This document shows, in pieces, positions 21,974 through 33,859 of a DNA stretch of 64,000 bases. Position numbers and translations under genes: made by a program. The notes beneath the pieces are model-generated. The model worked only from the letters and a program-made list of their open reading frames with translations, was not told where the DNA came from and searched no databases. This DNA is from Porodaedalea pini (Eukaryota > Basidiomycota > Agaricomycetes > Hymenochaetales > Hymenochaetaceae), in the NCBI GenBank assembly GCA_002794775.1, contig NBAY01000001.1, positions 2,356,001-2,420,000 of the forward strand. The letters run 5' to 3'. Numbering within the stretch: the stretch's first letter is position 1; each line of letters begins with the position of its first letter.

Positions 21974-24900
21974 AGAAAAAACGAAGATCCGTACATTGTA
22001 TTAACCATCTAGTCGTGTTATCTCTTGTAGCCCACTTTCATGTGCGATTCTAGGTGTAGTAGACTGACGTGATTTACCTGTGTTGTTTTGCATGGCTGTA
22101 TGTGTCTGCTTGTCTTGTGCGGTGGTCGAGGAAGAAACAAAGTACATCGCGGGTAGAAGAAAGCAAAATGTGGAAACACTGGGGATGAAAAGAATGAGGA
22201 GAGTTTCTTGACTCAGGACTTCTAGGTATTTATCTTGACTTTTATTTCCGTGGTTGTGGAAATCAACTAAGAGCCGCTCCTCTCACTGTCTCAGACCAGC
22301 AGCCGCTTTCGTCTCTCGTTGCTCGTTACAAGTCCGCTTTGAGCCTTCCTGCCTCCAATTATGCCAGCGGAACAGTATATGAATCCACCTTACAGATCGA
22401 CCCTCCTTACATACTAAACCTGGTAGCTCGAGGTCGAACACGAGGACTTGACAGCGGCCAGAAGGGCGTTCTCATCCATGTGGTAGGGACTCGCATCCCC
22501 TTCTCTGGACCGGCTCAGATATGCTGCTTCGTGTGGCATGACTGGCAACCAAATCATTCGACTCAGGTTTCCTAAATGCTCTCGAGTCTCCTTCTCCCTT
22601 TATCTTTCATACTCGTAATCCTGCACACACATGTGTCCAAGTCTGAGCTCCGAACCAGAGACCGAAGGCTCGAGAGCAGGGGGTCGGAGTTTCCGGAGGT
22701 GTGGCAGGACGGATCTAGAGGCCTCCGCTGTGCTTCCCCCGCTTCCTCCTCTGCACGCGCGGGAGAAGGCCTAGGGTGGCAGATCTGTACATCATACATG
22801 TGTCCGGAGGATCCTTTCCAGACTCCCGTTGAATACAAAGGCAAATTAAACTATAAGTACGAGAAGATCAGTGAAGGAGGCGGGCGGAAAGAGTACTACT
22901 ACTAGTAATAGTATAGAACATATATAATGATTCCGGACTCTTAGAGGGGAAGGCAGAGTGCCCCCGCTGTTTTCTCGTGGCGGCTCCGAGTCCGAGAGTC
23001 GACAGGAAGGCAAGCGTACGTACGCGTGTTATGTCTTGCCTTATGCCTAATACGATAGGGATTGTCACTGTCAGGCCTTCTGGATCTTCTTCGGTTTCAT
23101 GGCTGGCCTTGCAATATTAATATTGAGCCATTAATATTAGAAAGTGTCAGAGAAGCGCAAAACGCAACATGCGTCCTGTGTTCAAAACAAGTCTTCGGAG
23201 CCTTCATATCCAACGAGACGAGCTGAAGATGGGCAATTGCATTGCATTAATATTGCTTGTAGATGACATGGACAGTACTAGTGTTCAAGTTCAACGACCT
23301 GGTGGCGACTCGGAGGCACACAAGTCCGCGGGGGGGGGGGGAGGAACCTGAATTAGTACTTGAACCAGACGCACACAACATTAATCGTGTTTTCGTTTTT
23401 GCCCCATTCGTGCTCCCCAACGCGCCGGTGGAGGCGAAAGGGCCCTAGGGCTCCAGGCTCCCGCATGTCCAGATCTATCACCACGGGGCGGTCAACCCCA
23501 GTTTTTTTTTCTTTTTCTTTTTCTGAATTGAATGCCCGCCGGTACTACATAGTGCTAGTGTCGAGCGGAGACGCCACCCACCCGATCGCGGCCTTCGTCT
23601 TCGCTGCAATGTCTTCGGCAACCGCCATGATACAAATTGCAATTGACTTGAGATCCGCAGGCACGCCCGCGGGATAAGCTTCGGAGAAAACCAACGTTGG
23701 GGTCTGATCATGATGAGGCAGGGACACTTGAGTGGGACATTGTAGGTACAGGTTTAGCTAAATGACCCGTCAGCCTGAGCGCATATCAGGAGAAATCAGA
23801 AGGAAGGGATAAAAGTGAAGTGGGATATCCGCCATCGACACCATCCGCATGCCTGTAGTATGGCGAGCAGAGATACGGCAGAATAGGTGCCCAGCCTTAG
23901 CAATATTAATACTTGAACTTTTGCTCTAGACAAATCACTGCACATGCATATGGCGACTTCAAAGTTGAAGGGCGTACGAGACGTGCTTTTGAAACGGAGC
24001 CTCGAGCGCGCATTAATATTAATATTATTTGCAGAATCGCTGGTCTGTCTCGATCTCGTAGGGACGAGCGCGCGCTCAGCAATTCCAGGCCGGCTCCGGC
24101 TGTTACTGTACATAGCTGCTGTAGATCCAGAGGCTCTCCGAGTCGAGGTCAGGGGAGATGGATCGGATTAATATTCAAGTCGTCGACGCACTTCGGGCGC
24201 ACCATGACATATTAATATTAATATTGATTCGACGATCCGCTTCCTAGGCCTAGCCTGAGACGAAAAAAAGGACAAAAACGAACGTGCTTCTTCGTAAGAT
24301 GAGATACACGCGCAAGCTTTCTTAGAAATATCAATATTAATATCAATGTCCCCCTCCCCCTCCCCCAATCTGTCAAGACCTCAAGGCCATTATAATATTA
24401 ATATCACCTTGATGAGTGTGAGAGAGTTACAGTATCGATATCGGGGGCGAAATGAAACGGGTTCGCTCACTCGTTCAGGCTCGTAGTTGACGCCCGAGTC
24501 CGAGTCCGGGTCCAAGCTTCAGATAAATATTAGCTTGAGCTCTAGCTCTCGTTGCAGCTGTGGTATGACTCGGAGATAATGGTGTGAAAGGCGCTTACAG
24601 TCAGGATTAAGGCCGACTCGGACTCGGACTCGGACTCTCGGAGGGGCTGCGTCTTTTCTCGTAGTAGCAGTATTGATATTGATGAAAGGAGTACTAGTAC
24701 TAGTGTCGGGACGATGGGCTACCGACTCGGAGGCCTAGAACCCGAGCGCTCGAGCATTGATATTGATATTTGCAGTACAGTTACAGTACATTGTACAACA
24801 AAAAAATATGGACTCACACGTACGTTGACGCAACCCCCTCTTCCATTAGTTTTCAATACTAGAAAGGGCTAGACTGAACTGGCAAACCCGTGCCCGTCGG

Positions 24901-26775
24901 AAAAAAGGTGTGTGTACTGTACATACAACCCTTACCTCGCCTCATCCTCAAACGCGGCCCCCCCCCCCAAAAAAAAAAGCGCGAGCGGTGGGCGGCCACA
25001 CGCCCTTCATGATCACCGCTCACGCAACAGCGTCTGACGTGTGCGGCCTTGTGCCCTTTCTCTGTGTGCCCGCTAAGCGTCGCGGGCGCAGTACTAGTGG
25101 GCTCTCGGACTCCGGATCCCGGATGAACACATACTGCACATATAACAAAAAAATCTGGGAATCTCAGGCTGCACACACGGAGCTTCGAAGTCGCCTAGGC
25201 CTGCTTTCCGTGATTAAAAAAAGGTATTATCGGAGCGAAGCGCGCACAGCTGCTGGGAAGGAAGAAGAAGAAGAAAAAAGGAAAAAGCGTAATTCAAAGG
25301 TGGATAATGAAATTGAATTGACTAGAATAGAATAGAGGATTTTAGGCGATAGACGCTGCGCTGTGTACGCCTGTTTCATGTGTGTGTTTCGTTCCATTTT
25401 TTTTTTTAGTTATTTGTGTTTCAGGTTTCGGAGAGGATGTCAGATAATGGAGCTTGGGCCTGCGCTCCACGAAAACGAGGCCATGAGTCGAGGATTAGGA
25501 TCGAGGGCCGCCTCGTCTGTATAGTCTATGCAGCCCGTCAAGGAGAAATTAGAGATTTTGAGACTGCAGCTAGCGAACAGCGTTTTTTTTTTTTTTCATT
25601 TCGCAGAAGATGACTCGAGCGTAGTAACGCACGGGAGCAAACGGGGCGCGGCGGGGCTGTGTGCTTTCTCATATTACGACCGCGACCACGGCCACGGCCT
25701 TCGTCCGAGAGAAGCTTGTATCGCTTGGAACCTTTTGTGTGGAAGATCGACGATCAGCGAGCGAGATCTCTTGCTTACAAGAGTATTCGTTTGAAAAACA
25801 CGCGAAGATGCGTTTGGGGGGCCGCACATGACGTGGAGGCTATCGCGTCGCGACGCGTCGGACGCACGTGCCCCAGCGCGGATGTCCGAAAGGGGGTTGT
25901 TTGGACCTTCGCTGTTGTCAAAAAAACCGTCGGCTTCAGAAATCTCGAGATCTCTGAATAAGTTGCTGCCACTTGGATAATGCGCGTTTTGGGATGGTTA
26001 CCCGATGAACGCTGTGCGTATCCGCTGTTGCGCCCGATTGGATTTTGATTGAGTTCATTTTCCATTTCGATTGGTCGAGAGCGTCCGCTTCGAATCAGCT
26101 CGGAACTCGAGGGCGCTACGCGCATCAACGTGGGGCACGACGGGTCCTTTTTTCCCGGAGAGCAAAGGACCGCGCTATCGCCTCAAAGCGAGAAGAGTCA
26201 GCCGCGCGCAGATGTTGACTTGTGCAGAATGCACCGGGCTCTGACAGATGGGAGGGCAAGGACGTTGGGGCAACGGAAGGTGGATGGAGCAGCGGGGAGC
26301 GCGTGGAGGAAGCAGGGGCTTCGGATGAAGGGTCGGGGACAGCGACGATCATGATGATGATGGATGGTCCTCGTCCTCTCGTTCGTGGTGAAGCGAGTTC
26401 CCTTTGGGCGTCTATGTGATGCCTGCGCGGGCTGCAGCTGGGCTGTTTCCCCTTGAGGGCCGTCGACGCGAATGCAATCGGGGCATGATCCGGGCGCGAC
26501 GGCTACGCGCTGTCGACGCAATGGTCAAATATCGGAGGTGGACTGCCCCGTCCACTGCACACAGAACGCCCGCTCATTCATCGTCCTTCCTTTTCCTGTC
26601 TGCAGCCTTCTTATCTTATTAGTATTATTTCTACCGTCTCTCCACACTTCTCGCCTTCGACTTCGACGGACTGAACAGAACAGAACAGAAATCTCGAATT
26701 CGAAGGCTCATACCCACCCACCCGCCGCCGACAGAACAGACAGCACGGACAGTACAGGAGCCTGCGTAGAAGACC
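21974..26775. other. Long intergenic region, no confirmed gene
   Basis: About 4.8 kb between two plus-strand genes. I find only short frames without motifs. The region is marked by homopolymer runs (G-run near 23329-23341, C-run then A-run near 24959-24978, T-runs near 25398 and 25584), CGGACTCGGACTCGGACTC near 24617-24637, and many AATATTAATATT-type words between 23.1 and 24.8 kb. Its right part is probably the promoter and leader of the zinc-finger gene. Confidence 0.5.
23110..24770. repeat. Cluster of AATATTAATATT-type AT motifs
   Basis: ATTAATATT or a one-base variant (GATATTGATATT) appears near 23113, 23134, 23246, 23900, 24011, 24168, 24210, 24330, 24397, 24670 and 24757, often doubled. 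Isolated copies lie elsewhere in intergenic DNA or introns (4390, 6125, 16535, 33480, 40965, 57023). I saw none in exons. Confidence 0.7.
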
Positions 26776-29700
26776 ATGATCAGCGTTCTCGAGCACCCGC
26801 GCCCACACAAAACCCTCTCCCTCGACGACGCACACAATGTGCCTAAACACGCCTCCAAGCCCCGCGCTAACCTGCGCCCCCATTCTTTGCCTACTCCCGC
26901 GCCCTCTCCTTCGCCTTCTCAGTCATCGACGTCTGCGTCTGCATCGTCCTCTTCAGCGTTCTCCTCGCCCTTAGCGAACATGCTCGCACTCGGTAGCCCT
27001 GCGACTTCCTTCGCGCCTTTTGCTCGCTCCGTCTCGCCCTTTGCGCCGCACAGGCGTGCTCTGCGTCAGTGCATGCCCGTGACGCCCGACGGTTCGTGTA
27101 TGGCCCTCCCAACGCTCGAGTCTGAGCAACTCGAGTCCTTCCGTATCTCAAAGAGCCGCGTCGTTCGCGTGAGTACCGTCCACATCCTCATCTCCGCTCA
27201 GCCCGCCCTTCCGCACAACAAGCGCATCTTTACTCACTCGTTGTCTTTCCCATCCTTGTTTTCTATATTTATGGCACCCTGTTGTCGCCGTCCGAATTCG
27301 CAATCTTGTTCGACTTGATGGGACCCGCGCCAACTCCGCCTACCAACTCAACTCGACGCGTCGATAACGATTTTATTCGGAATCGCCGATAACGGGTTCT
27401 CGCGTTCATAACTCCATCATACCTTACAATATCGTACGCGCGCCCCTCGTTCCTCCGCGCATCAACTATTTCCTATGGCCCTTCCATATTCGTCGACGGG
27501 CAATGCTCTCGCCGAATCCATCTTGCCTCGCGTTTGCGCGCCTCAATACTCTACATGGTGCGATGCTGATGGTGGATCCGCGCCTGCCTTTTCCTTCCCT
27601 CCACCCTAATTCGACTATCTATCTATCTTTTCCCTGCGCGCGCGCGCGTATGCTTAATTGCTTCCTTCGGAATCTGTGGCGCGGACTCCCATCTCTTATT
27701 CAAATCTACACGCGATTATTATAATCAACCGAAAAAAGTTGTGCAACCTCCCCCCTTCGCCCGACGCCTTGACGCACGCACTCGCGTCGCTATTCCCCTC
27801 GTTCTTCTTCCACTCGTCTGCTGGTGGGATGAATAACGGTGCCAGCAAGCCGTCGCCTATGAGGATGTGGACCTTGCGCGCGAATGCGGTCGCGCAGGAC
27901 GGCGGACGCCCGGTGTGGGCGGTGTTTGCAAGCCATGAGGAGGTGTGTTCGCTTTCTTCTTTTATTCCCCTTGTATCTCCCCTCCTTCTTTTTATCGGTT
28001 CACCCCTCGCCGTGTCTACGATTGTCTTTGTCGTCGGCTCGGCAAAAGGGCTGAGGATGTGATCATGGCTGGGCGGGGTTTCGTCGCACCGCGCAGTTAG
28101 ACCGGCATTGACTGGGCTGAGTGTGGAGACTACTGTACCGGCTATCACTCTCGGTGGATCCCCAAGAGCCGATGCGGGCCCGCTTTGCTCACCGAGGAAG
28201 TTCTCCCAGGCTTTGTCTTTCTCGGAGTTCCCGGCGCTGAGGGCTGGCGGAGTTAATTGCGCGTTGAGCGGGTTGATTCTATTAACGGTCGTACTCGGGA
28301 AAATCTCGAAATCGAGTGACGATTTGCCGGGCGATCACTTTGAGTGATCGGATCGACGTCGTCGAGGTCGAGGGCGAAGGCGAAGGCAAGACTTCCGAGA
28401 CCGATGCGACTGGACTAAACGGAAGAAGTCAGGCATCGGGCATAGCGCGCGTCTCCCGAAGCAAACTTAGACGTCCGCCCATCGATCTTCTTTTACTTCT
28501 TTTTCTCCCTTTCGCACCCATTCTTTGTTCTCATTCCATCTCGATTTTTCTTTTTTAACACCCTCACCTCTTCTACCCGGATTTGACGCCTTGCTGACTC
28601 TCTTCTCTTCTTGTGACTCGTCAATGCCAAAAACCAATTAGGCGTGCGCCGCGCTCTCGCTCTCTGCGTACAATTCTCGACTTGGATGCGGCTCGGTCAG
28701 CACTGTACCGGCGCTCGAGTCGGAGCTGGAGCCATTCACTAAACTTCAGCCATTCGACCCCAGGCTGTCTTCGATCTCGAGTTTGGTGAGTTCATGTTTA
28801 TGTTCATTTGTTTTTTTCTTCTTTTTCTGGAGAGAAGACATCACGTGATACTGGATAAGGATCACTGTGCGTACTTTTGCCGGGCGTTGGGCGAAGTACG
28901 CGGAACCGAGAAGAACAAACCAGATATGAGTCTTGATGCAGCGCTGTCTTCGTGGGCGATGCTGCGGCATTAGGGGAAGAAGCCGACTACCTGCGAAGTA
29001 CTTGTGACGCCTACGCGTACGCATCGCAGTAACCCGTTGCGCAGGGAGAAGCCTGATGCGTATGCGTCTAGCCCGACGTCGCACGGCCGTTTCCTTATTC
29101 TTCGCTCCTAGGTAACTACGTGCGAAATACTTGGGATGCTTACGCGTACGCATCGCAGTAACCCCCGTTATGCAGGAAGAAGCTGACGAGCACATCTAGC
29201 CCTACATTGCATGCACACTTCCATATTCTTGTTTCTCATTCCAATCCGCGCTTTCGGACCTTTTTGTACTTGTGTCTGGGTTCGGGTGTCCTAGGCTTGA
29301 AGCCGGATTCGGGACTTGGCGCGCCTCGTTGCGGCTCCCCGCCTTCTGATTACTTGATATGAAGGAAGAGGAAGAGAAAGATGAGGATTCTACGGCGTCT
29401 CGCGGCGGCCTCATCTCATTCCGTTACCTTGGCCTTGTCTTGCTACTATCTTTATCTTATAACGCCTAGCGGAGAAGTTTCGAGTTGCTGATGCCCCCAT
29501 GACTCTCCCTGCGCAGGCTAGGAATCGTTCGACTCCGTCCGCAGTGATGGGCATGCAGACACTCATGCGCTACCCACCGTCCCCGACATCGACCAATGAG
29601 ACTGAGGCGGAAACGGAAGCGGAACTGTTTTTCCCGGACGCGCAGGATGACTTTGAATATGCGTATGGACTTGGACACGGTTATGGCCACGCCCAAGGTC

Positions 29701-32258
29701 TCGGATGCGACTCGCGGAACGCCAGTGCAATGACGACATCAATGACGGGCCAGCCGATGCACACTATGCAAGCATTGCAGACGATGCACGCGTGCGGCTT
29801 CACGCTATCGACGAATCCGCCAAAGGCGCGATCGGGGTTCAGACACGGTGATTGGATGTGAGTCTTTCTGTTATTCTGATTTTTTTTTAAAGATGTGATT
29901 ATGCGGCGTTCCTGTGTGGGATCATCGGATGACGTAGGATCGATATGAGGATGGATGGATGAGATGCGAGATGACGAGTTGACGAGGGGATCGCATGAAA
30001 TCGCGCATGTATTCGAGCTCGGCCCTCGAATATAATCCGGGTCGACGTGACGTCCGTGTGTCGGCAGTCGGTCCGAGAAGATGCCCGTTTCAGATGCAGC
30101 CCGATCGGATCAAGCGAGACAAAGTCTAACTCACAGCGGCGGCTCGGGCTGCACTGCCCTGCGTGCCGGGCTCTTCCTCGTTGGGGATGATAGCCGGGTT
30201 GTCTGTCTCAGGAAGAAAAAGAACGCAGCGTCGTCATCGGTAGCCGAGAACCGTGTGTGCGGAGACGCGCCTGTGTCCGCTTGGCCCGAGTCGCAGTCTC
30301 ACAGGCGTTAATAACCAGCCGTCCCCTGTCTCCCTAAGAAGAATGACTGATTTCATGTGCTTTTTTTTAAAAAATCATTTTTAGCTGTGCCGTCCCTGTC
30401 TGCGCCGCCCACAATTTTGGGTGAGTCTTTTTTCTTCGTCATGCCTCGTTTATAAGAGTTGCCGATCCCGCGCGTCCGATTGCTCTGTTTCGCTCCCCCT
30501 TCCTCACGTTCCTCTTGCTCCGCCGTGTCTTGGTTGTATGGCAGTCGCTGACGTTGTCTGCATTTCCCCCCTTCCCGCGTGCCCCTGCCATCACAGCCGG
30601 AACGTGTCCTGCATCCAGTGCGCTGCGCCGCGCCCCTCGAACCTCGCACTCATTGGCGGTGGCTACGCGCACCCGCCCGCCTGCTCGAACGGACCGCTAA
30701 ATGCGCACGGAGCAGCGCTCACTCCCGCTAGCACGCGCAACGCGTCCCCCCGCTTCGCAAGCCCCATGTCGAATCAATCTCAGGCGCAGGCTCATGTGCG
30801 CCATGCGCAGCAGCAACGGCAAACACAACAGCAGCAGCTCGCGAAGGCTCAGGCGCAGGCTCAAGCACAAGCACTGGCGCACCCTCTGCTCACCCCGAGT
30901 GGACGGGCATTTGCTGTGGGCGGGAAGGTGCAGAACATCTCACCTGACCCGCTCGCGCCGTGCATCATGTTTTGGCCCGACAATGAAGCGTTCCCCGACC
31001 CTGGTCAGATCCGGCCCGCGTCCCTCGCTAACGTCCACGTATGTCCCTGCGCCTTTTTTTATTTTTTATTATTTGCTTTGTTCAGGCGCGGAGTGATGCT
31101 GATGAGGTCCGCCCGTGCAGCAACCACCAATCATGAACACGGGAAACAAGGGCCCGATCGAGCACCAGCCTGGTGACTGGGTCTGCCAGAAATGTGAATA
31201 TCTGAATTGGAGGCGGAGGAAGGTGTGCCAGACCTGTTTCCCCTGTGAGTATCGCTGTCCTTCTGCGCTGCGCTCTGCTTCGCTGCCTCTTAAGAGAACT
31301 TCTGACTGACTCGGTATGCTTCGATTCAGATGCGGAAGGCAATGGTGATTCGGTATCGGCGACAATGCACGCGGAGCGCTTGGCGCTTCTCGCTGCGGTC
31401 TATGGACAATCGCACCCTCAAATTAGGAACGCACATGCCCAGGCCGCGCTCCAGTTCCCAGGTCAGACGCAGAACCTCAGCGCTGCGTATCAAGTCCCGA
31501 TCGCCTCGGCTTCGTCGCAACATTCGTCTGCTTCTAATAAATCTTCGTTGTCCTCGCTTTCCAACTATCCCTATGCCACCTCGCCTTCTTCGCACCGCAG
31601 CCAGTTCGCTTCCGCACCAGCGCCTGCGCGCCGGACACCGATACCCGGACTCTCAGTCTCCACTTCTGTGACGAACCCGCGCGGGGCTGCGGGAGGCGTA
31701 GGCGGAACGAGTCACTCAGTTGCGGCGCGGTGCGCAGCTTCGACGCCTGATGTCTCACTCGGGGCGGGAAATATCGTGTATCAGACGCCGCCATCCCCCG
31801 CCGCAGCACGACCGCCGCCCTCGCTCTCTAGCGCGCTCGCGGGCGGCCCGGGCCATGCATCTGCATCCCCACTCTCACCTTCTCCTACTCGCACGGGTCC
31901 TCTGCTCCCGTCATTCCTCAAGCACGAAGTGCAGCCGCTTCGTACTGTATCCCGTCCCTTCACAGGCACGGGCGCCGGGGCGCGCACGCCCGCTTCGCTG
32001 TCTCCCGCCTCGTCGACGAGCGCGGACCTGCCATTTGACGAATACGACGGGGCTGCAAAGGCCGCCGGCGTCATCGGCAGCGGCAGGAACGCTGGATTCT
32101 ACGCGCATCCGCGCGGTGCCGGCTCAGGCTCGTCGATGGGCTCGTCATCGAGCCTGACACTCGCTGGTGGCAGCATCTGGAGCTTCGAGCGTGACGAGGA
32201 TAAGGCGTGGAGTGGCGCGTTCGCTACTGTGGAGGCTTTGAAAGGCCTGACTCTTTGA
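26776..32258 (+). CDS. RNA-binding protein with RRM-like region and two RanBP2-type zinc fingers
   Basis: Resolved exons: 26776-27168, 27739-27942, 28642-28785, 29517-29857, 30385-30420, 30597-31038, 31121-31244, 31330-32258. Joins from 27739 onward agree in phase, but one or more exons between 27169 and 27738 could not be placed. The 27739-28785 part is RRM-like (LCNLPPSPDALTHAL, then VWAVFASHEEACAALSL). Finger 1 is GDWICAVPVCAAHNFGRNVS followed by CIQC, its core on a 36-nt exon. Finger 2 is GDWVCQKCEYLNWRRRKVC followed by QTC. Both match the W-x-C...C...N...C-x2-C RanBP2 pattern that binds GGU-type RNA in ZRANB2 and FUS. A Q/A-rich stretch separates the fingers; the N-terminal and C-terminal parts are Ser/Ala/Pro-rich. 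The layout recalls yeast Nrp1-type stress-granule proteins; function is inferred. Confidence 0.78.
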
Positions 32259-33859
32259 GTTCGTTGCGTTTTGTCTGTCTGTTCTTCCCGACTGCTCTTG
32301 CTGTGAAATCAACTTTCTTTTCTTCATTGTCTGTGCTTATCCGCTGTTGGTGCGTACTCTTCCCTCCCTCTATTCGCGTTAGACAGACACGCTGACGCTA
32401 ATGCGTCTATGCTACCACACAGTTGCATCGCCGAACCCGAACCTATTTATGCCTCTATTGGAACTCAAAGCTTAACCTCGAGAAATTGACCCCATAATCG
32501 CTGCGCATAAGCGACATACACGCCGCGCATCGTACAGTACCGTATCATATACACAAGCAATCACTCACACGGCCTCGCGTCACCAACGAAATGAGTGCCG
32601 AAGAAGCGCCCCTCGAAATGCACTTATCGTACCCGGCCCAACTCGCCGGAGGATGGAAATGGTTCTGGGATATTTTATTGTTTTTCTTTTAGCTCTTTCC
32701 CCCCTCTTTCCTGTGTCTCTCTGTCTTTCTTCCTTCCGCATTTGACTCTAGTGCCGCGATCCTCGATTCATGTCGAGTGGGACGGATTTGGCGTGATTAT
32801 ATCAATTCTTTCCTTTGAAGGCTGTTCCTTACCCTTATCCTTACCCGTTGTGTCCATTGTCCACCTTTCCCTTTCTTGACCACCTGTGTTCGTCTGTCTC
32901 GCATGTGGCTCACTTCAATCTTATCATCCGACCGCGTCTCCGTGCTTATCTCGATTCCATCTCCGCTTCAATCTTCGTCTCCGTCTCTATCTCAATTCCC
33001 CGACCTTCCCTCTATCGTCATTCGTCATTCCTTATTGAAAAGGTCGGACCTGTCGTGTTCCTGCTCCATTCCGTCCTGTCCCGTCCTCATGTGCTCTTGC
33101 TCTTCCGACTGCCTCCCCCCCCCCCCCCCGAGGCGCGTCTGTGGCTGTAATTTCTTTCTCTTTTGTTTTTTCTTGGGATCTATCTATTCCGTATAACGCA
33201 ATGCGTGTTCACTTGTCCGATGTTGCATAGTCGAAATTGTCGAATACTAGGGTGCTGAATCAAATCGAATTCAGAGATAAGACTCGGGAATGTTGCTCTG
33301 TTGCTCTGTTAAGTACTCGTTTGGATCGGAACTTGGCCATGCCTACATACTATTACTACATAGACGCGACTTTGTCATGTGTCATGACCGCTACTTAGTA
33401 AGGGGGGCGTAACCCATTTCTCATATATCCGTATCGAAAGCTTGATGGGCGTGTAATGTAGCTAGAGCAGAAGAAGACAATATTAATATCAATATTAGCG
33501 GGCTTGCGAGGAAAAACGCTTTGTATACAGTTAAGTTTAGCAAGCGAGTCTGGACCGAAATCAGGGTGTTGTCTCTGGTCTCTCAGACTCAGTCGTCCAT
33601 TTCGCTTTTAACTATGTGCAATCAACTGAAAATGTGGGTCGTAGATGAAGAGGTGAGGCTATTACTATTAGTATTAGGCTTTTTTTGGCCATTCGAGAGA
33701 GTCGAAGCCTCGAAATCGAACCTAAGTTCGCTGACTCAGATATTATCTATGTACTGCACTTATGCAGAGAAGGTCAGCAAAATAACGTCAAAAAAAAAAA
33801 TCCTAACCCTTTTGAACGCATTTCAGGTACGTACTACAGAACAAGTACCAGCGGTGAGT
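32259..33859. other. Intergenic, no gene recognised
   Basis: The 3' flank of the zinc-finger gene, T/C-rich with a 14-base C-run near 33117. It contains an AATATTAATATC AATATT motif near 33480. Short frames carry no family signature. Confidence 0.4.

Noticed and set aside
22339..22905. Overlapping small frames in the 22-23 kb intergenic region
   Set aside because: Short, in conflicting frames, without motifs or splice logic.
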